45,689 nucleotides of DNA from a virus. The notes under the pieces are model-generated. The model had not been told where the DNA came from. It made no database searches and worked only from the letters and a program-made list of their open reading frames with translations. Every line of letters starts with the position of its first letter. The first letter of the stretch is position 1. The position numbers and the translations under genes were made by a program. Positions 26,301-34,649 of the stretch are shown here, in pieces. The stretch lies in the IMG/VR virus record IMGVR_UViG_3300010885_049019, positions 1 through 45,689 of that record; one strand, written 5' to 3'.

Positions 26301-29300
26301 ATTCCTGAGTTTAAATTGCCTAGCGGGAAAGTCTTAGGTCTAGAAAATGCTTTGGACTTTAGACCCAGAATTCAATCTCAAGCAAACTACACCTCTAATC
26401 CTAGTACGGCATCCGTTAATCCAGCGAATACTAGAACCTTCTATACGTCGGATAAATTATTCCCTATTCCAGATAGCAATGCAATTTTTAACTACGAAGC
26501 GTATCTGAAGAGAAAAGATAGAGTAGTAGTTTCTAAAGCTGGTAATATAAAGGTAGTAGAAGGTACTCCTGCCTATGTCCCCGTGCCTACTGAAGCACCT
26601 GCAGATAGCATTACAATTTCTATACTTGAAATACCTTCATACCCATCCTTGCCAAAGGTGCCTGATAGTAACGTAGTAGACTTGTTTACTAAGCGTACTG
26701 GTACAGCTTCTGGGCTTTATTCGCGTCATGTAAACTACACTGTAAAAGATGTTTATGATGTTACTGAAGCTTCCAAGACACCTAAGAGATATACCATGGG
26801 TGAAATTGGTAATCTTGAAAGCAGAATTAAAAATCTTGAATACTATACTTCTCTTAATTTACTAGACAAGAAAACAAAAGATATTAATATTCCTAGTTCT
26901 ATTAACCCTTCTCTTGATAGAACTAAGTATGGATATTTTGTTGATAACTTTAATGACTACTTAAGTTCAGATATCAACAATAAGGAAATGACCGCTTATA
27001 TAGATCAGGAAGCAGGTCGATTAATTCCGCAAATTAAGAGCTTTAACCTGCAGGCCAGATTTAATTATGATGATAGTACTACTCTTAACAGCTTAAGATA
27101 TAGCGGCAACGTTGTTAGTGAACCAGCGCCTGGTAAGTGGTCAGAGCATGTGTTAATGTTGCCGTCTAATGGTGAAATTAATATTATTTCTCAAAACAGA
27201 TTTACCTCTGCTGTTAATGGTACTGGCGGAGACACTAAGTTTGTAGGGGACATGATTACCGAGCCAGGCAACTTAAGAGTTGCTTTTAAGGTAGCGGTTA
27301 AACAGACAGACACAACATTAATTCAAGAAAGCCCTGCAATAGATGTTACTCCTGATGACATTGTTAGTAATACTGATCCTAGATATGTGCTTTCAGCATC
27401 TAAGAGAGAAGTAACGGAAGGTAGCAACGTGTCTATTAGCTTTATAACAGTTAATGTTGCTAATGGAACTAGTTTTAATTATACAATTACTGGTACCAAT
27501 ATAACCTCTGGTGATATTAGTGCAGCACTTACTGGTACCCTAACAGTAGAAGGTAACACCGACGTTGCTTATGCTAATTTGCAAATTAACATTTTAAATG
27601 ACTTTACTACCGAGTCTTTAGAGACCATGGTATTTACTGTTAATACTTCTCCTACTACTTCTATCAACGTTAATATTGTAAGCACTTCAAGCAATACTGA
27701 ATATCGTACTGTATTTACTTCCCCAACAGGTACTGATAGTGTGGGCGAAGGACAGAACTGCTACTTTACGTTTACTGTTAGTAGCCCGCAAGTTAATACG
27801 TATCCTTATAGCATCACTGGTATTGGTATCACTAATAGCGATATTACTATTAGAACTTCAAGTAATTCTACAAGCAACGTAACAGTTGATTCTACCGGGC
27901 TTGGTGGAACGCTTACAATTAATTCAACAGGGTCGTGTGCTGTATACTTGTCTGTTGCAAACGATGCGGTTGTTGAGGGGTCAGAGCCTGCCACGTTTAC
28001 AATAGCTCACCCTGCATACTCAAGTTACAGTTTCGTGCTTACAGATAGCACTGTGGTTAACTTCCCGTTAAGTGTAAGTAATTCTAGTATAACTGATGGT
28101 GGTAGCGCAACCTTTGTATTAACATCTACCGGTTCTATTTCTAACGGAACTACGGCAAGCTACACTTTAAGTGGGGTAGAACCAACAGACATTAATGTGC
28201 CTATGGCCGGTAGCGTAACATTTGGTAATAACTATGCTAATTTAACATTTACTGCAAATTCAAGCAGCCTGTCTAACGGCATTAAGACGCTAGTATATAC
28301 TGTAACCCCACCAAGCGGCACTAACTATAATACAACACCTGCATCAGTTAGTACTAATATTAGATTTGAGAGAGATGATAGCGCCAGCTTAACTTGTAAT
28401 ACCTTTAGAATTGCAGAAACAAGCACTGCCGGATTTACCCTAACTTATGCTAATGGATATTCTGGTAGCGTCCCATACACTATTACTGGCACTAGTGGAT
28501 TTACAAGTGGAGATATAAGCGTAGGGTTAACTGGAAATATTACAGTTACCTCAGGCTCTGGAACACTTTCTGTAACTGCGGCTAATAATGCAAGCGGGGA
28601 AAGTGACGAGACCTTTACATTGTCAATTCCTAGTGTTGCTGATATGACTACAGGTCAAGCATTATCCCGCTCAGTAACAATTACTGCTGACTCTGGTCCT
28701 CCTCCTATATCTTACAGGCTGGAGAGCTCAGGGCGGGAAGTTCAAGAAGGCGGCAACATAGTGTATACACTAGTAACTACTGGTATAGGAGCTGGAACTT
28801 ATAATTATAATATTACTCCTTCTACTACCAATGGAAGCGGTATTACTCAAACCGACTTTGTTACTCCATTATCTGGTACTATAACAGTAACAGGTAACAC
28901 TACTTTAGCCACAGGCAGCGTAACAGTAACGGTTGCTAACGATATCATTAATGAAGCTGACGAGACTTTCGCATTTACAGTTTCAGGTACAACGGCTGCA
29001 GTGACTGGATCACCATCGTTTGTAACTATTAAAAATACTCAAGTTGCTACTCCAACTCTAACGTGTGATAAGAGAGTGGTGTATGCAAAGACGGAGTCTG
29101 AATCAACTGAAGCCACAGTTACATATACGTTACAAGTACCGGGTGCGGCTGACGGTACAGTATACCCTTACCAGATTATGAATGTCGGGGGCTCAGTTGA
29201 ACCGTTTAGATACAAAAACGACGGGGTTTTAATTGATTCCGGTAGTGTTGATGAAGATAACAATCCAATTTATGTTTTAGATAAATCTAAAGCTGCTACA

Positions 29301-30398
29301 GGGTCTGTTATTAACATATTTGCTGCCTACAAATGGAATCTTAAAAAAATTAACGCTACAGGTAATTTAACTATAAGCGGCGGAAAAGCTACCAAGCAAA
29401 TACCATATTTTAGAGATGATAATGATGGTTCTGGAGAAGAATATTATTTAATGAGAGTACAGCTAGGATCAGTAACAGATGATAAGACTAGAGGAACTAA
29501 CGATGTACTGTCACCTGCTACATTCATAGCTGCTAGTAGTTTTTCAACATCTTCAATAGGCGCATTGACCTGTAACTTTGATAAAACATCAGTAGCGGCA
29601 GGTAATACATTTACATACAAAGCCAGTGTCGCTAAAGGTATAGATGCAGTTGTGTTAAATTACAATATTACTGGTGTTGTATCAGATGATATTTGTGGCG
29701 CGCCGCTTTCTGGTCAATTAATTACACAAAGAGCTAACACTGCGGATGTTTCTGGATCTGTTGATACCTTCGCTACACTTAGCTTTACTTCTAATGCAGC
29801 GCTTGCAACTAATAAAAACATTATCGTTACTGCTACCGCGCTTAATAATCAACTAGTATCGCCTGCTATAGTAGCTGCAGATACATTGTTGATAGCAGCA
29901 AGCGCTCCTGCTACACCTCTATATAACTTAACTTGTCAGACTATAGTAGGTACTTATTCGGCAGACTCTATATACAATAATACTAGCGCAAAGACTTACG
30001 GGTATATAAAATGCTATTTTAATACCTCTAATATAGCAAAAAATGCTAGTCTTACAGTTAAACTATTTAACGAGACTCAAAATAAATATGTCATAACAAA
30101 CGGGCCTAAATCAATTGCTGCTAAATCCCTTAACAATGATTTTAGTATAGCTCTTACCAATAATACCCCTACTGAAGGGTCACCGTACCTAACTACTAAC
30201 GGTACTAGTTTAGGTAGTATAGTAGTAACGTATGGCACAACAATAACATATACTGGATATAAGACGGGTGATATATTGAGGGTGGAGATTTATAGTGGTA
30301 GTACTAAATTAGCTGAAGCGCGCACCGTAGCTCCTAATCCAACTATCACAGGTACACAGCCTTCCGGTGTTCTCTTTCAAAAGATAGGATATGCATAA
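23304..30398 (+). CDS. giant peripheral baseplate/fibre protein (DUF4815-like plus Ig/Calx-beta array)
   Basis: The largest gene in the window (2364 aa). Residues about 1-1350 resemble the large structural protein of marine T4-like phages (DUF4815 type): YFDDYTDNSNYYKILFRPGV then SVQARELTQIQDILQTQVER, and a long beta-rich body including DGVRVDTQRNTF and NLESRIKNLEYYTSLNLLDK. From about residue 1358 to 2200 come five clear and two weaker Calx-beta/Ig-like repeats. These share openings such as SKREVTEGSNVSISF or SGREVQEGGNIVYTL and closings like ADETFAFTV. The last 150 residues are a separate beta domain. Expected role: baseplate periphery linked to receptor-binding fibres. Ribosome binding site GAGGG. 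The C-terminal half of the usual family protein appears to be encoded separately at 30910. Confidence 0.75.
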   Translation: MSIETNLNVAPYFDDYTDNSNYYKILFRPGVSVQARELTQIQDILQTQVERFGNHVFKSGTIVSGVNFQFYPAYSYVKLLDNQADGQPAIPTEYVNYYAKNTANVQAKIINAKQGLQSTDPDTNYLYLNYINSGDSALETSFANSNVLTIFSKNYEIFDFNVVNGGTSFSNSDTVQITSALLVSNSSINSSAGISQVNGTTVANVYVYEANNNFSITLDNVTYSSNDGYTLLKIKPHTNDLANSAVGAEKWTITSEGFVVQGSNSAYVVGLVGTGASAVLTTDSSGVVTDVSLTNPGTNYIEAPYVTVRSSTGTFNNLEITPQMFKAQVLVADSSYTGGNSTPVGNAYAFGVTEGIIYQKGFFLGVNSQITVVNSYSTNVNSVSVGFVTQEAIVNTNVDSTLLDNATGTPNFAAPGANRLKFIPTLSVVDTANAESNNTFFPLVEFREGQPYKQYKNTLYNILSKEFERRTTETSGNFVVDPFIVSTKDQTTWSNSYFNAVSDPGILYIDGVRVDTQRNTFVPVRRSNDTYILEDQITSINYGSYVLVKELAGFVDTDAAPEVSIYGVPYQYYTKNKSSISFTDTVIGTAKVRSIVYDSGTPGTSSANYRMYLFDVSMRQGYSFSQARSVYYNGVSYDGVADLVLERNNLNKEIAVLKDPKNSSLLFDLSVEGVKSVNSVTYGYRSAVSSANISSNGVASLTISDQFIYGNNATLSANQRKEVILVPLANAISTNTATAELTRNNKFVIGDLLDTYFKPGDSVYLENSANDSIYLYSSVASVSNNTYMVLNDAWPFNSNTSINVSRYLPGNVPVPLDDTRVSVNTNSTGTTLYVNLNGVSPNTFSLSSSVPAAITYNAIKTNFQKLAKLVSRNNYVKICLANNVATTKGPWCLGIPDAFRLNRVFIANSSTVNTNSTVITDNFYIDNGQTSDYYGHAHLAKRNSIARNLSEDQWLLVEFDAFYLGTPSAAGFFSVLSYPLNSNNSTRTAMGNTSINIVEIPEFKLPSGKVLGLENALDFRPRIQSQANYTSNPSTASVNPANTRTFYTSDKLFPIPDSNAIFNYEAYLKRKDRVVVSKAGNIKVVEGTPAYVPVPTEAPADSITISILEIPSYPSLPKVPDSNVVDLFTKRTGTASGLYSRHVNYTVKDVYDVTEASKTPKRYTMGEIGNLESRIKNLEYYTSLNLLDKKTKDINIPSSINPSLDRTKYGYFVDNFNDYLSSDINNKEMTAYIDQEAGRLIPQIKSFNLQARFNYDDSTTLNSLRYSGNVVSEPAPGKWSEHVLMLPSNGEINIISQNRFTSAVNGTGGDTKFVGDMITEPGNLRVAFKVAVKQTDTTLIQESPAIDVTPDDIVSNTDPRYVLSASKREVTEGSNVSISFITVNVANGTSFNYTITGTNITSGDISAALTGTLTVEGNTDVAYANLQINILNDFTTESLETMVFTVNTSPTTSINVNIVSTSSNTEYRTVFTSPTGTDSVGEGQNCYFTFTVSSPQVNTYPYSITGIGITNSDITIRTSSNSTSNVTVDSTGLGGTLTINSTGSCAVYLSVANDAVVEGSEPATFTIAHPAYSSYSFVLTDSTVVNFPLSVSNSSITDGGSATFVLTSTGSISNGTTASYTLSGVEPTDINVPMAGSVTFGNNYANLTFTANSSSLSNGIKTLVYTVTPPSGTNYNTTPASVSTNIRFERDDSASLTCNTFRIAETSTAGFTLTYANGYSGSVPYTITGTSGFTSGDISVGLTGNITVTSGSGTLSVTAANNASGESDETFTLSIPSVADMTTGQALSRSVTITADSGPPPISYRLESSGREVQEGGNIVYTLVTTGIGAGTYNYNITPSTTNGSGITQTDFVTPLSGTITVTGNTTLATGSVTVTVANDIINEADETFAFTVSGTTAAVTGSPSFVTIKNTQVATPTLTCDKRVVYAKTESESTEATVTYTLQVPGAADGTVYPYQIMNVGGSVEPFRYKNDGVLIDSGSVDEDNNPIYVLDKSKAATGSVINIFAAYKWNLKKINATGNLTISGGKATKQIPYFRDDNDGSGEEYYLMRVQLGSVTDDKTRGTNDVLSPATFIAASSFSTSSIGALTCNFDKTSVAAGNTFTYKASVAKGIDAVVLNYNITGVVSDDICGAPLSGQLITQRANTADVSGSVDTFATLSFTSNAALATNKNIIVTATALNNQLVSPAIVAADTLLIAASAPATPLYNLTCQTIVGTYSADSIYNNTSAKTYGYIKCYFNTSNIAKNASLTVKLFNETQNKYVITNGPKSIAAKSLNNDFSIALTNNTPTEGSPYLTTNGTSLGSIVVTYGTTITYTGYKTGDILRVEIYSGSTKLAEARTVAPNPTITGTQPSGVLFQKIGYA
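27375..29900 (+). repeat. Calx-beta/Ig-like domain array within the giant protein
   Basis: Successive segments of about 85-115 residues start near 27375, 27700, 28060, 28380 and 28710, with two more diverged units to about 29900. Each begins with a strand ending in an Glu-Gly or Asp-Gly turn (VTEGSN, VGEGQN, ITDGGS, VQEGGN) and contains a YxITG/YTLSG strand. Most are closed by an acidic NDxxxEaDET-type motif. Divergence between units is high at DNA level, so they are old duplications. Confidence 0.7.
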
Positions 30399-30901
30399 TG
30401 CCTAGTACTACTAATTCTTTAGGATTTACGACCGAAGTAGAAAAAACTACTAGTCGCAATATAAGCTATATTGATGCAGTTGCAGAGCAAAGCTTTAAAG
30501 TGCGTGTATACGGTTTAAACATTAACACCAAGCTTAATATGTACTCTAATAATAAGAAGGTTAGCTCTAATAATATTATTATGGAAGGTGGTGGCGACTT
30601 TAAAACAGATTTCAAAGGTGATGTTGAATTTGTCTATTACTATAAAGAAGCTCTTTCCGAGCTAACAAACGTATCTGAAACAGCATATCTAGATTATTTA
30701 AATAGAAACTCTGGCAGTCTAACTTTAGTAGCTGTTGATTCTGCATCAATTAGTAGTAATACATTGCCTGTTAATTACAGAGATATTGCTAGATGCTATT
30801 CTGAATGCATAATAAATAAAACATACGACCCTCAAGTAACAACTAATTACTACGTGGAAATTAAAGAAGTGGGTAACACTTCTCCCACAACAAATGGTTA
30901 A
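30398..30901 (+). CDS. hypothetical structural protein, 167 aa
   Basis: A 167-residue protein between two large fibre/baseplate proteins, overlapping the giant gene by one base (TAATG). It has mixed beta/helical character, including FKVRVYGLNINTKLNMYSNN and GGGDFKTDFKGDVEFVYYYK segments and a C-terminal TTNYYVEIKEVG strand; no membrane segment or catalytic motif. The VYGL-NTKLN pattern resembles the part of DUF4815-type proteins where a small Ig-like connector sits, so it may be a detached domain of a once larger protein. That is inference. Confidence 0.65.
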   Translation: MPSTTNSLGFTTEVEKTTSRNISYIDAVAEQSFKVRVYGLNINTKLNMYSNNKKVSSNNIIMEGGGDFKTDFKGDVEFVYYYKEALSELTNVSETAYLDYLNRNSGSLTLVAVDSASISSNTLPVNYRDIARCYSECIINKTYDPQVTTNYYVEIKEVGNTSPTTNG

Positions 30902-30909
30902 AGGTTCAC

Positions 30910-33081
30910 ATGACTATAGTAGCTGATTTTGCACAAACGTTTCTAGTTGACAGTAATGCGGTTCTCAAGTCACCATACGTTTTCCTTTCTAAAATCGATT
31001 TGTATTTTAAAAATAAACCAAGTGCTGCGTCTTCGTCTCAGACAAGCACTGGTGGTGTTTCTGTACAGCCTGGTGCAACTGTTTATATTTGTGAAACAGA
31101 AAACATAAACAATATCGCTACTCCAAAGCTTAACACATATATTAAATACGGACGCGCCCGTGTTGAATATGCAAATATTAACACATCAACTACTGGACAA
31201 TCTGCTACAACGTTTAGATTTGATATTCCTGTACCTATTTCAACAGACAAGTTTTATGCATTCGTAATTAAATTAGATAGCGGCGATTCGCAATTTGCAT
31301 TGTGGCGAAACAAGGCAGGAGAAACATACAACGAAACACAAAGCTCCCCTGTTACAAAAGGGGCATTAGATGGCCAGTTCTTTGTTCTTACTAACGGCAC
31401 ATCCTTAACACCTCTAACAGATACAGATTTAAAATTTAATATCTCATCAGCAGTATTTCAACAGACACCCACATTATACAATGCTGTTAACAGAGATATG
31501 GAATATGTAACATTCTTTAAAGATTTCTCTACTGGTAGGTTAATAGGTGGGGAATCAGTGTTTTGTAATACCGGATATGTCACTGCTCAAACTGTTGCCA
31601 TTGTTGCAGGTAACAATATAGTTCGCGGAGTTAGTACTGTATTTACTACTAACTTTACTGCCGGCGATACTATCGTATTAAACTCTGGCAACACGAATAT
31701 TATTCGTAGAATTAATAGTATTTCAAACAACACAACACTATCACTTTCATCACCCGTACCAGTAACTAATTCGTCGGCTAATTATTTAATAGCACCTACT
31801 GCAAGAGTAGTAGATTTTAACAAGCAAAAAGGATTTGTTATTTTAGGCGGCTCGAGTGCTAATTCTACCTATAATTTTGCTGCTAATAGCACCAGCAATA
31901 CTATAGTAGGGGAGCTTTCTGGTTCTTCAGTTAAAATTTCATCAGTTGAAAATTATCCAGTAAATCAATTTTTATCTGAATTTAAAATTCTTGCTCCAGT
32001 AGACACTACTACCAATACGTACGTTAATTTTTCTAACTCGACATATGTAACAGTAGACAGCGATATAGAAGTTAGACAATTTAAAAAGACTAATGTAGTA
32101 GAATACAAAGCCTATTGCAGCTCAAGATCTAATGAAGTAAGCAATCCTGCGTTTCTTAATAATGATAAATCAGTTAATTTTTATCTACTATTTGATACTG
32201 ATAATCCATTTCTTACCCCGGTACTCGACGAAGAAGATATGTTGTTTCATGCAACATCCGTCTATGCTGATGCTAATTACACAGACGAAGAATTACCAGG
32301 AAAAGGTAAATCAGCTGCAAAGTATATTGGTCGCGATGTAAGCTTAGCAAAGGGCGTTGTTGCGGAAGATATAAAAGTATATTTAACCGCACATCAACCA
32401 GCAGGCACTGAACTACAAGTATATGTAAGCTTCTATAATGATAACGATGGTGACATAAAAGATAATAAACTTTGGACCAGATTAAAGAATGTGTCTCCAG
32501 ATAATCTGTTTAGCGCTGTAGATAATGAAAATGACTTAGTGGAACTAGAGTATGATCTGTCATATTATCCATTATCTAGTTATGACAATACAGTCTCAGG
32601 TAGAGCAGTCACTGGTACATTCACTATTAATTTTGACGGCAAAGATAGCTATGCAGCTAGAACCTTGATAGGCACTAGCGGGTTTATTAATGATGTGGTT
32701 AGTCCAGGTAATCTAGTAAGAATTTACAACCCGCTATTCCCGGATCAATCAGTTATTTCCGAAGTAGAAGGGGTGTATGAAAATAGAATTAGAATTACTA
32801 GAGATATAAATTATTATGTTAACGGTGATAGTGAACAAGATGCTATTAATCTTAAGCTTGCTTCATTTGCTTCAGGGGGCCTAGTAGTAGAAGTTCTAGA
32901 CTACCCTGGCACTGCATTCAAAGACTATTTAAATTCTGGTAAACTAACTTATCACTCTAGTGAGCTGAGTGTTGTAGAAGGATATACAGCCTTTAAAGTT
33001 AAAATAATTTTAGTATCAGATTCTACTACTGGTTATTATCCGTCAGTAAGTGACGTTAGAGCAATCGCGCTATCCGTATAA
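30910..33081 (+). CDS. large structural protein (C-terminal half of DUF4815-type protein family)
   Basis: A 723-residue beta-rich protein. The start ADFAQTFLVDSNAVLKSPYV followed by FLSKIDLYFKNKP corresponds to the 'DPLAQTF-V-GVF-TKVDLYF' segment that is normally internal in large cyanophage/pelagiphage baseplate proteins. Later segments include FFKDFSTGRLIGGESVF, ATSVYADANYTDEELPGKGK, and a C-terminal GYTAFKVKIILVSDSTTGYY PSVSDVRA end typical of those proteins. I infer that this, the 167-aa protein and the 2364-aa protein together cover one ancestral polypeptide split into three. Likely part of the baseplate rim or short fibre base. Confidence 0.68.
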   Translation: MTIVADFAQTFLVDSNAVLKSPYVFLSKIDLYFKNKPSAASSSQTSTGGVSVQPGATVYICETENINNIATPKLNTYIKYGRARVEYANINTSTTGQSATTFRFDIPVPISTDKFYAFVIKLDSGDSQFALWRNKAGETYNETQSSPVTKGALDGQFFVLTNGTSLTPLTDTDLKFNISSAVFQQTPTLYNAVNRDMEYVTFFKDFSTGRLIGGESVFCNTGYVTAQTVAIVAGNNIVRGVSTVFTTNFTAGDTIVLNSGNTNIIRRINSISNNTTLSLSSPVPVTNSSANYLIAPTARVVDFNKQKGFVILGGSSANSTYNFAANSTSNTIVGELSGSSVKISSVENYPVNQFLSEFKILAPVDTTTNTYVNFSNSTYVTVDSDIEVRQFKKTNVVEYKAYCSSRSNEVSNPAFLNNDKSVNFYLLFDTDNPFLTPVLDEEDMLFHATSVYADANYTDEELPGKGKSAAKYIGRDVSLAKGVVAEDIKVYLTAHQPAGTELQVYVSFYNDNDGDIKDNKLWTRLKNVSPDNLFSAVDNENDLVELEYDLSYYPLSSYDNTVSGRAVTGTFTINFDGKDSYAARTLIGTSGFINDVVSPGNLVRIYNPLFPDQSVISEVEGVYENRIRITRDINYYVNGDSEQDAINLKLASFASGGLVVEVLDYPGTAFKDYLNSGKLTYHSSELSVVEGYTAFKVKIILVSDSTTGYYPSVSDVRAIALSV

Positions 33082-33089
33082 GGTAAAAA

Positions 33090-34628
33090 ATGTCTAGACC
33101 TATTTCTAATTTGCAAATTGCTACAGATACATTTTATGGTTTATATAATAAAACCAATCAACTACTAGGTGCGCTAACTTATGAAATAGTTACTACAAGT
33201 AACACTATTAATGGGGCGAATACTTCTGGCAATGCTAGTGTTATAGGTACGTTATCAGCGAATGTATTATCTACCTCTGTTTTAAGAGGTGGTACTAGCG
33301 GCAACACTGCTAATATATCAACAATAACTGTAGGCTTAGCTAATTCTACAACATCATCGAATGTTAGTATTTCCGGATATGCTGCCAATATAGTAGCAAA
33401 CACTCTTAACATTACTTCCAACGTAAGTATCTCTTCATCTAACACTTACATAATTGCTGATAGTGTGCAAGTATTAAGCAACACTCAGATATGGGGTAAT
33501 AGCACGGTAAATGTGCTACAGGTATACGGCAACAGCACAACAACCTTTATGACTGTTACTGGAGTCAATACAAATATTAGAACTACTGGTTTTAATGTTA
33601 ATAGTGTTTCTAACGTTACTGGTAATACTAATCTTAAAGCCAATACCACTGTTACTAATATATCCGTTAACGGAAATAATACCACATCTAACGTTACACT
33701 AACAGGTAATCTTGTTACTATTTCTAGCAATGCAACGTTTAGTGGCGGCTTAACATCAATTACAGGCAACTTAGCAGTCGATACCAGCACCCTATTTGTT
33801 GACGCGGTTACTAATTATGTTGGTATCGCAACATCAACACCACAGCACCCGCTACACGTAATTGGTACTGGTACAACAGAAATATTTACCGTAGAGAATA
33901 CAACAGACAACTCAGCCGTACACGTAACGTCAACAAATTCGTATGCAGGCGGTAATACAATTACTATTTACGCTGACACTGGAAATCAGTTAAGACTTGC
34001 ATCCAATAACAATTCTGGTTCGGGTTATATTTTCCTTGCAGCAAACGGTAACGTAGGTTTGTCTAACAATGCACCAGCTGCATTACTTTCTATTAGTAAT
34101 ACTAAAGTATATGCTAATGGTACTATTCAAACCGGCGGGGACCTGATCTGCTCAGGCGACTTATATGCAAATATTGTATTCATGGGCGGCACTGATCAAA
34201 ATACTGTTACTGCAACTGTATGCCCTATCGTGCCACCAAATACCATATACAGTTCTAATTCAGCCTTTGGCGGGTTAACTGGTCCTTATTCTTTCTTGCA
34301 GTTCTCTAATACTGACCCTCAAATTATAGATGCTATTAATAGCGAGCAGGGTACTGGATACCAAGCTGTTAAGTTTACTATTCAAGTGCAAGATAATGAG
34401 CAAATTAACGAAGTAGTAATGACAGAGGTCAATGTAGTTTATGGTTATGGCAATGTGCATTCAACCCAGTTTGGTACGATATATACAAATACAAATTTTA
34501 TAGAAGTAGGTACCAGTGCTAATTCAACTGCTATCCTTCTAGTTGCTAATCCAACATCTGCATATCTTGCATCTAAGGGTGGAACGGCAAATCTTCAATT
34601 CAGAGGCGTAAGACAGAAAGTACGTTAA
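33090..34628 (+). CDS. tail fibre-like beta-repeat protein
   Basis: A 512-residue protein. A short N-terminal anchor (SNLQIATDTFYGLYNKTNQL) is followed by about 270 residues of Asn/Ser/Thr-rich short strands (ITSNVSISSSNTYIIADSVQ, NVTGNTNLKANTTV) typical of trimeric beta-helical fibres. After IATSTPQHPLHVIGTGTTE comes a segment like the HPLHV-type linker seen before C-terminal fibre domains. The C-terminal domain (about 380-512) is distinct, with TGYQAVKFTIQVQDNEQINE and YLASKGGTANLQFRGVRQKV. A receptor-contact or fibre-shaft role is inferred. Confidence 0.7.
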   Translation: MSRPISNLQIATDTFYGLYNKTNQLLGALTYEIVTTSNTINGANTSGNASVIGTLSANVLSTSVLRGGTSGNTANISTITVGLANSTTSSNVSISGYAANIVANTLNITSNVSISSSNTYIIADSVQVLSNTQIWGNSTVNVLQVYGNSTTTFMTVTGVNTNIRTTGFNVNSVSNVTGNTNLKANTTVTNISVNGNNTTSNVTLTGNLVTISSNATFSGGLTSITGNLAVDTSTLFVDAVTNYVGIATSTPQHPLHVIGTGTTEIFTVENTTDNSAVHVTSTNSYAGGNTITIYADTGNQLRLASNNNSGSGYIFLAANGNVGLSNNAPAALLSISNTKVYANGTIQTGGDLICSGDLYANIVFMGGTDQNTVTATVCPIVPPNTIYSSNSAFGGLTGPYSFLQFSNTDPQIIDAINSEQGTGYQAVKFTIQVQDNEQINEVVMTEVNVVYGYGNVHSTQFGTIYTNTNFIEVGTSANSTAILLVANPTSAYLASKGGTANLQFRGVRQKVR

Positions 34629-34649
34629 TACGGCGGAAAGGGAAGCTAA

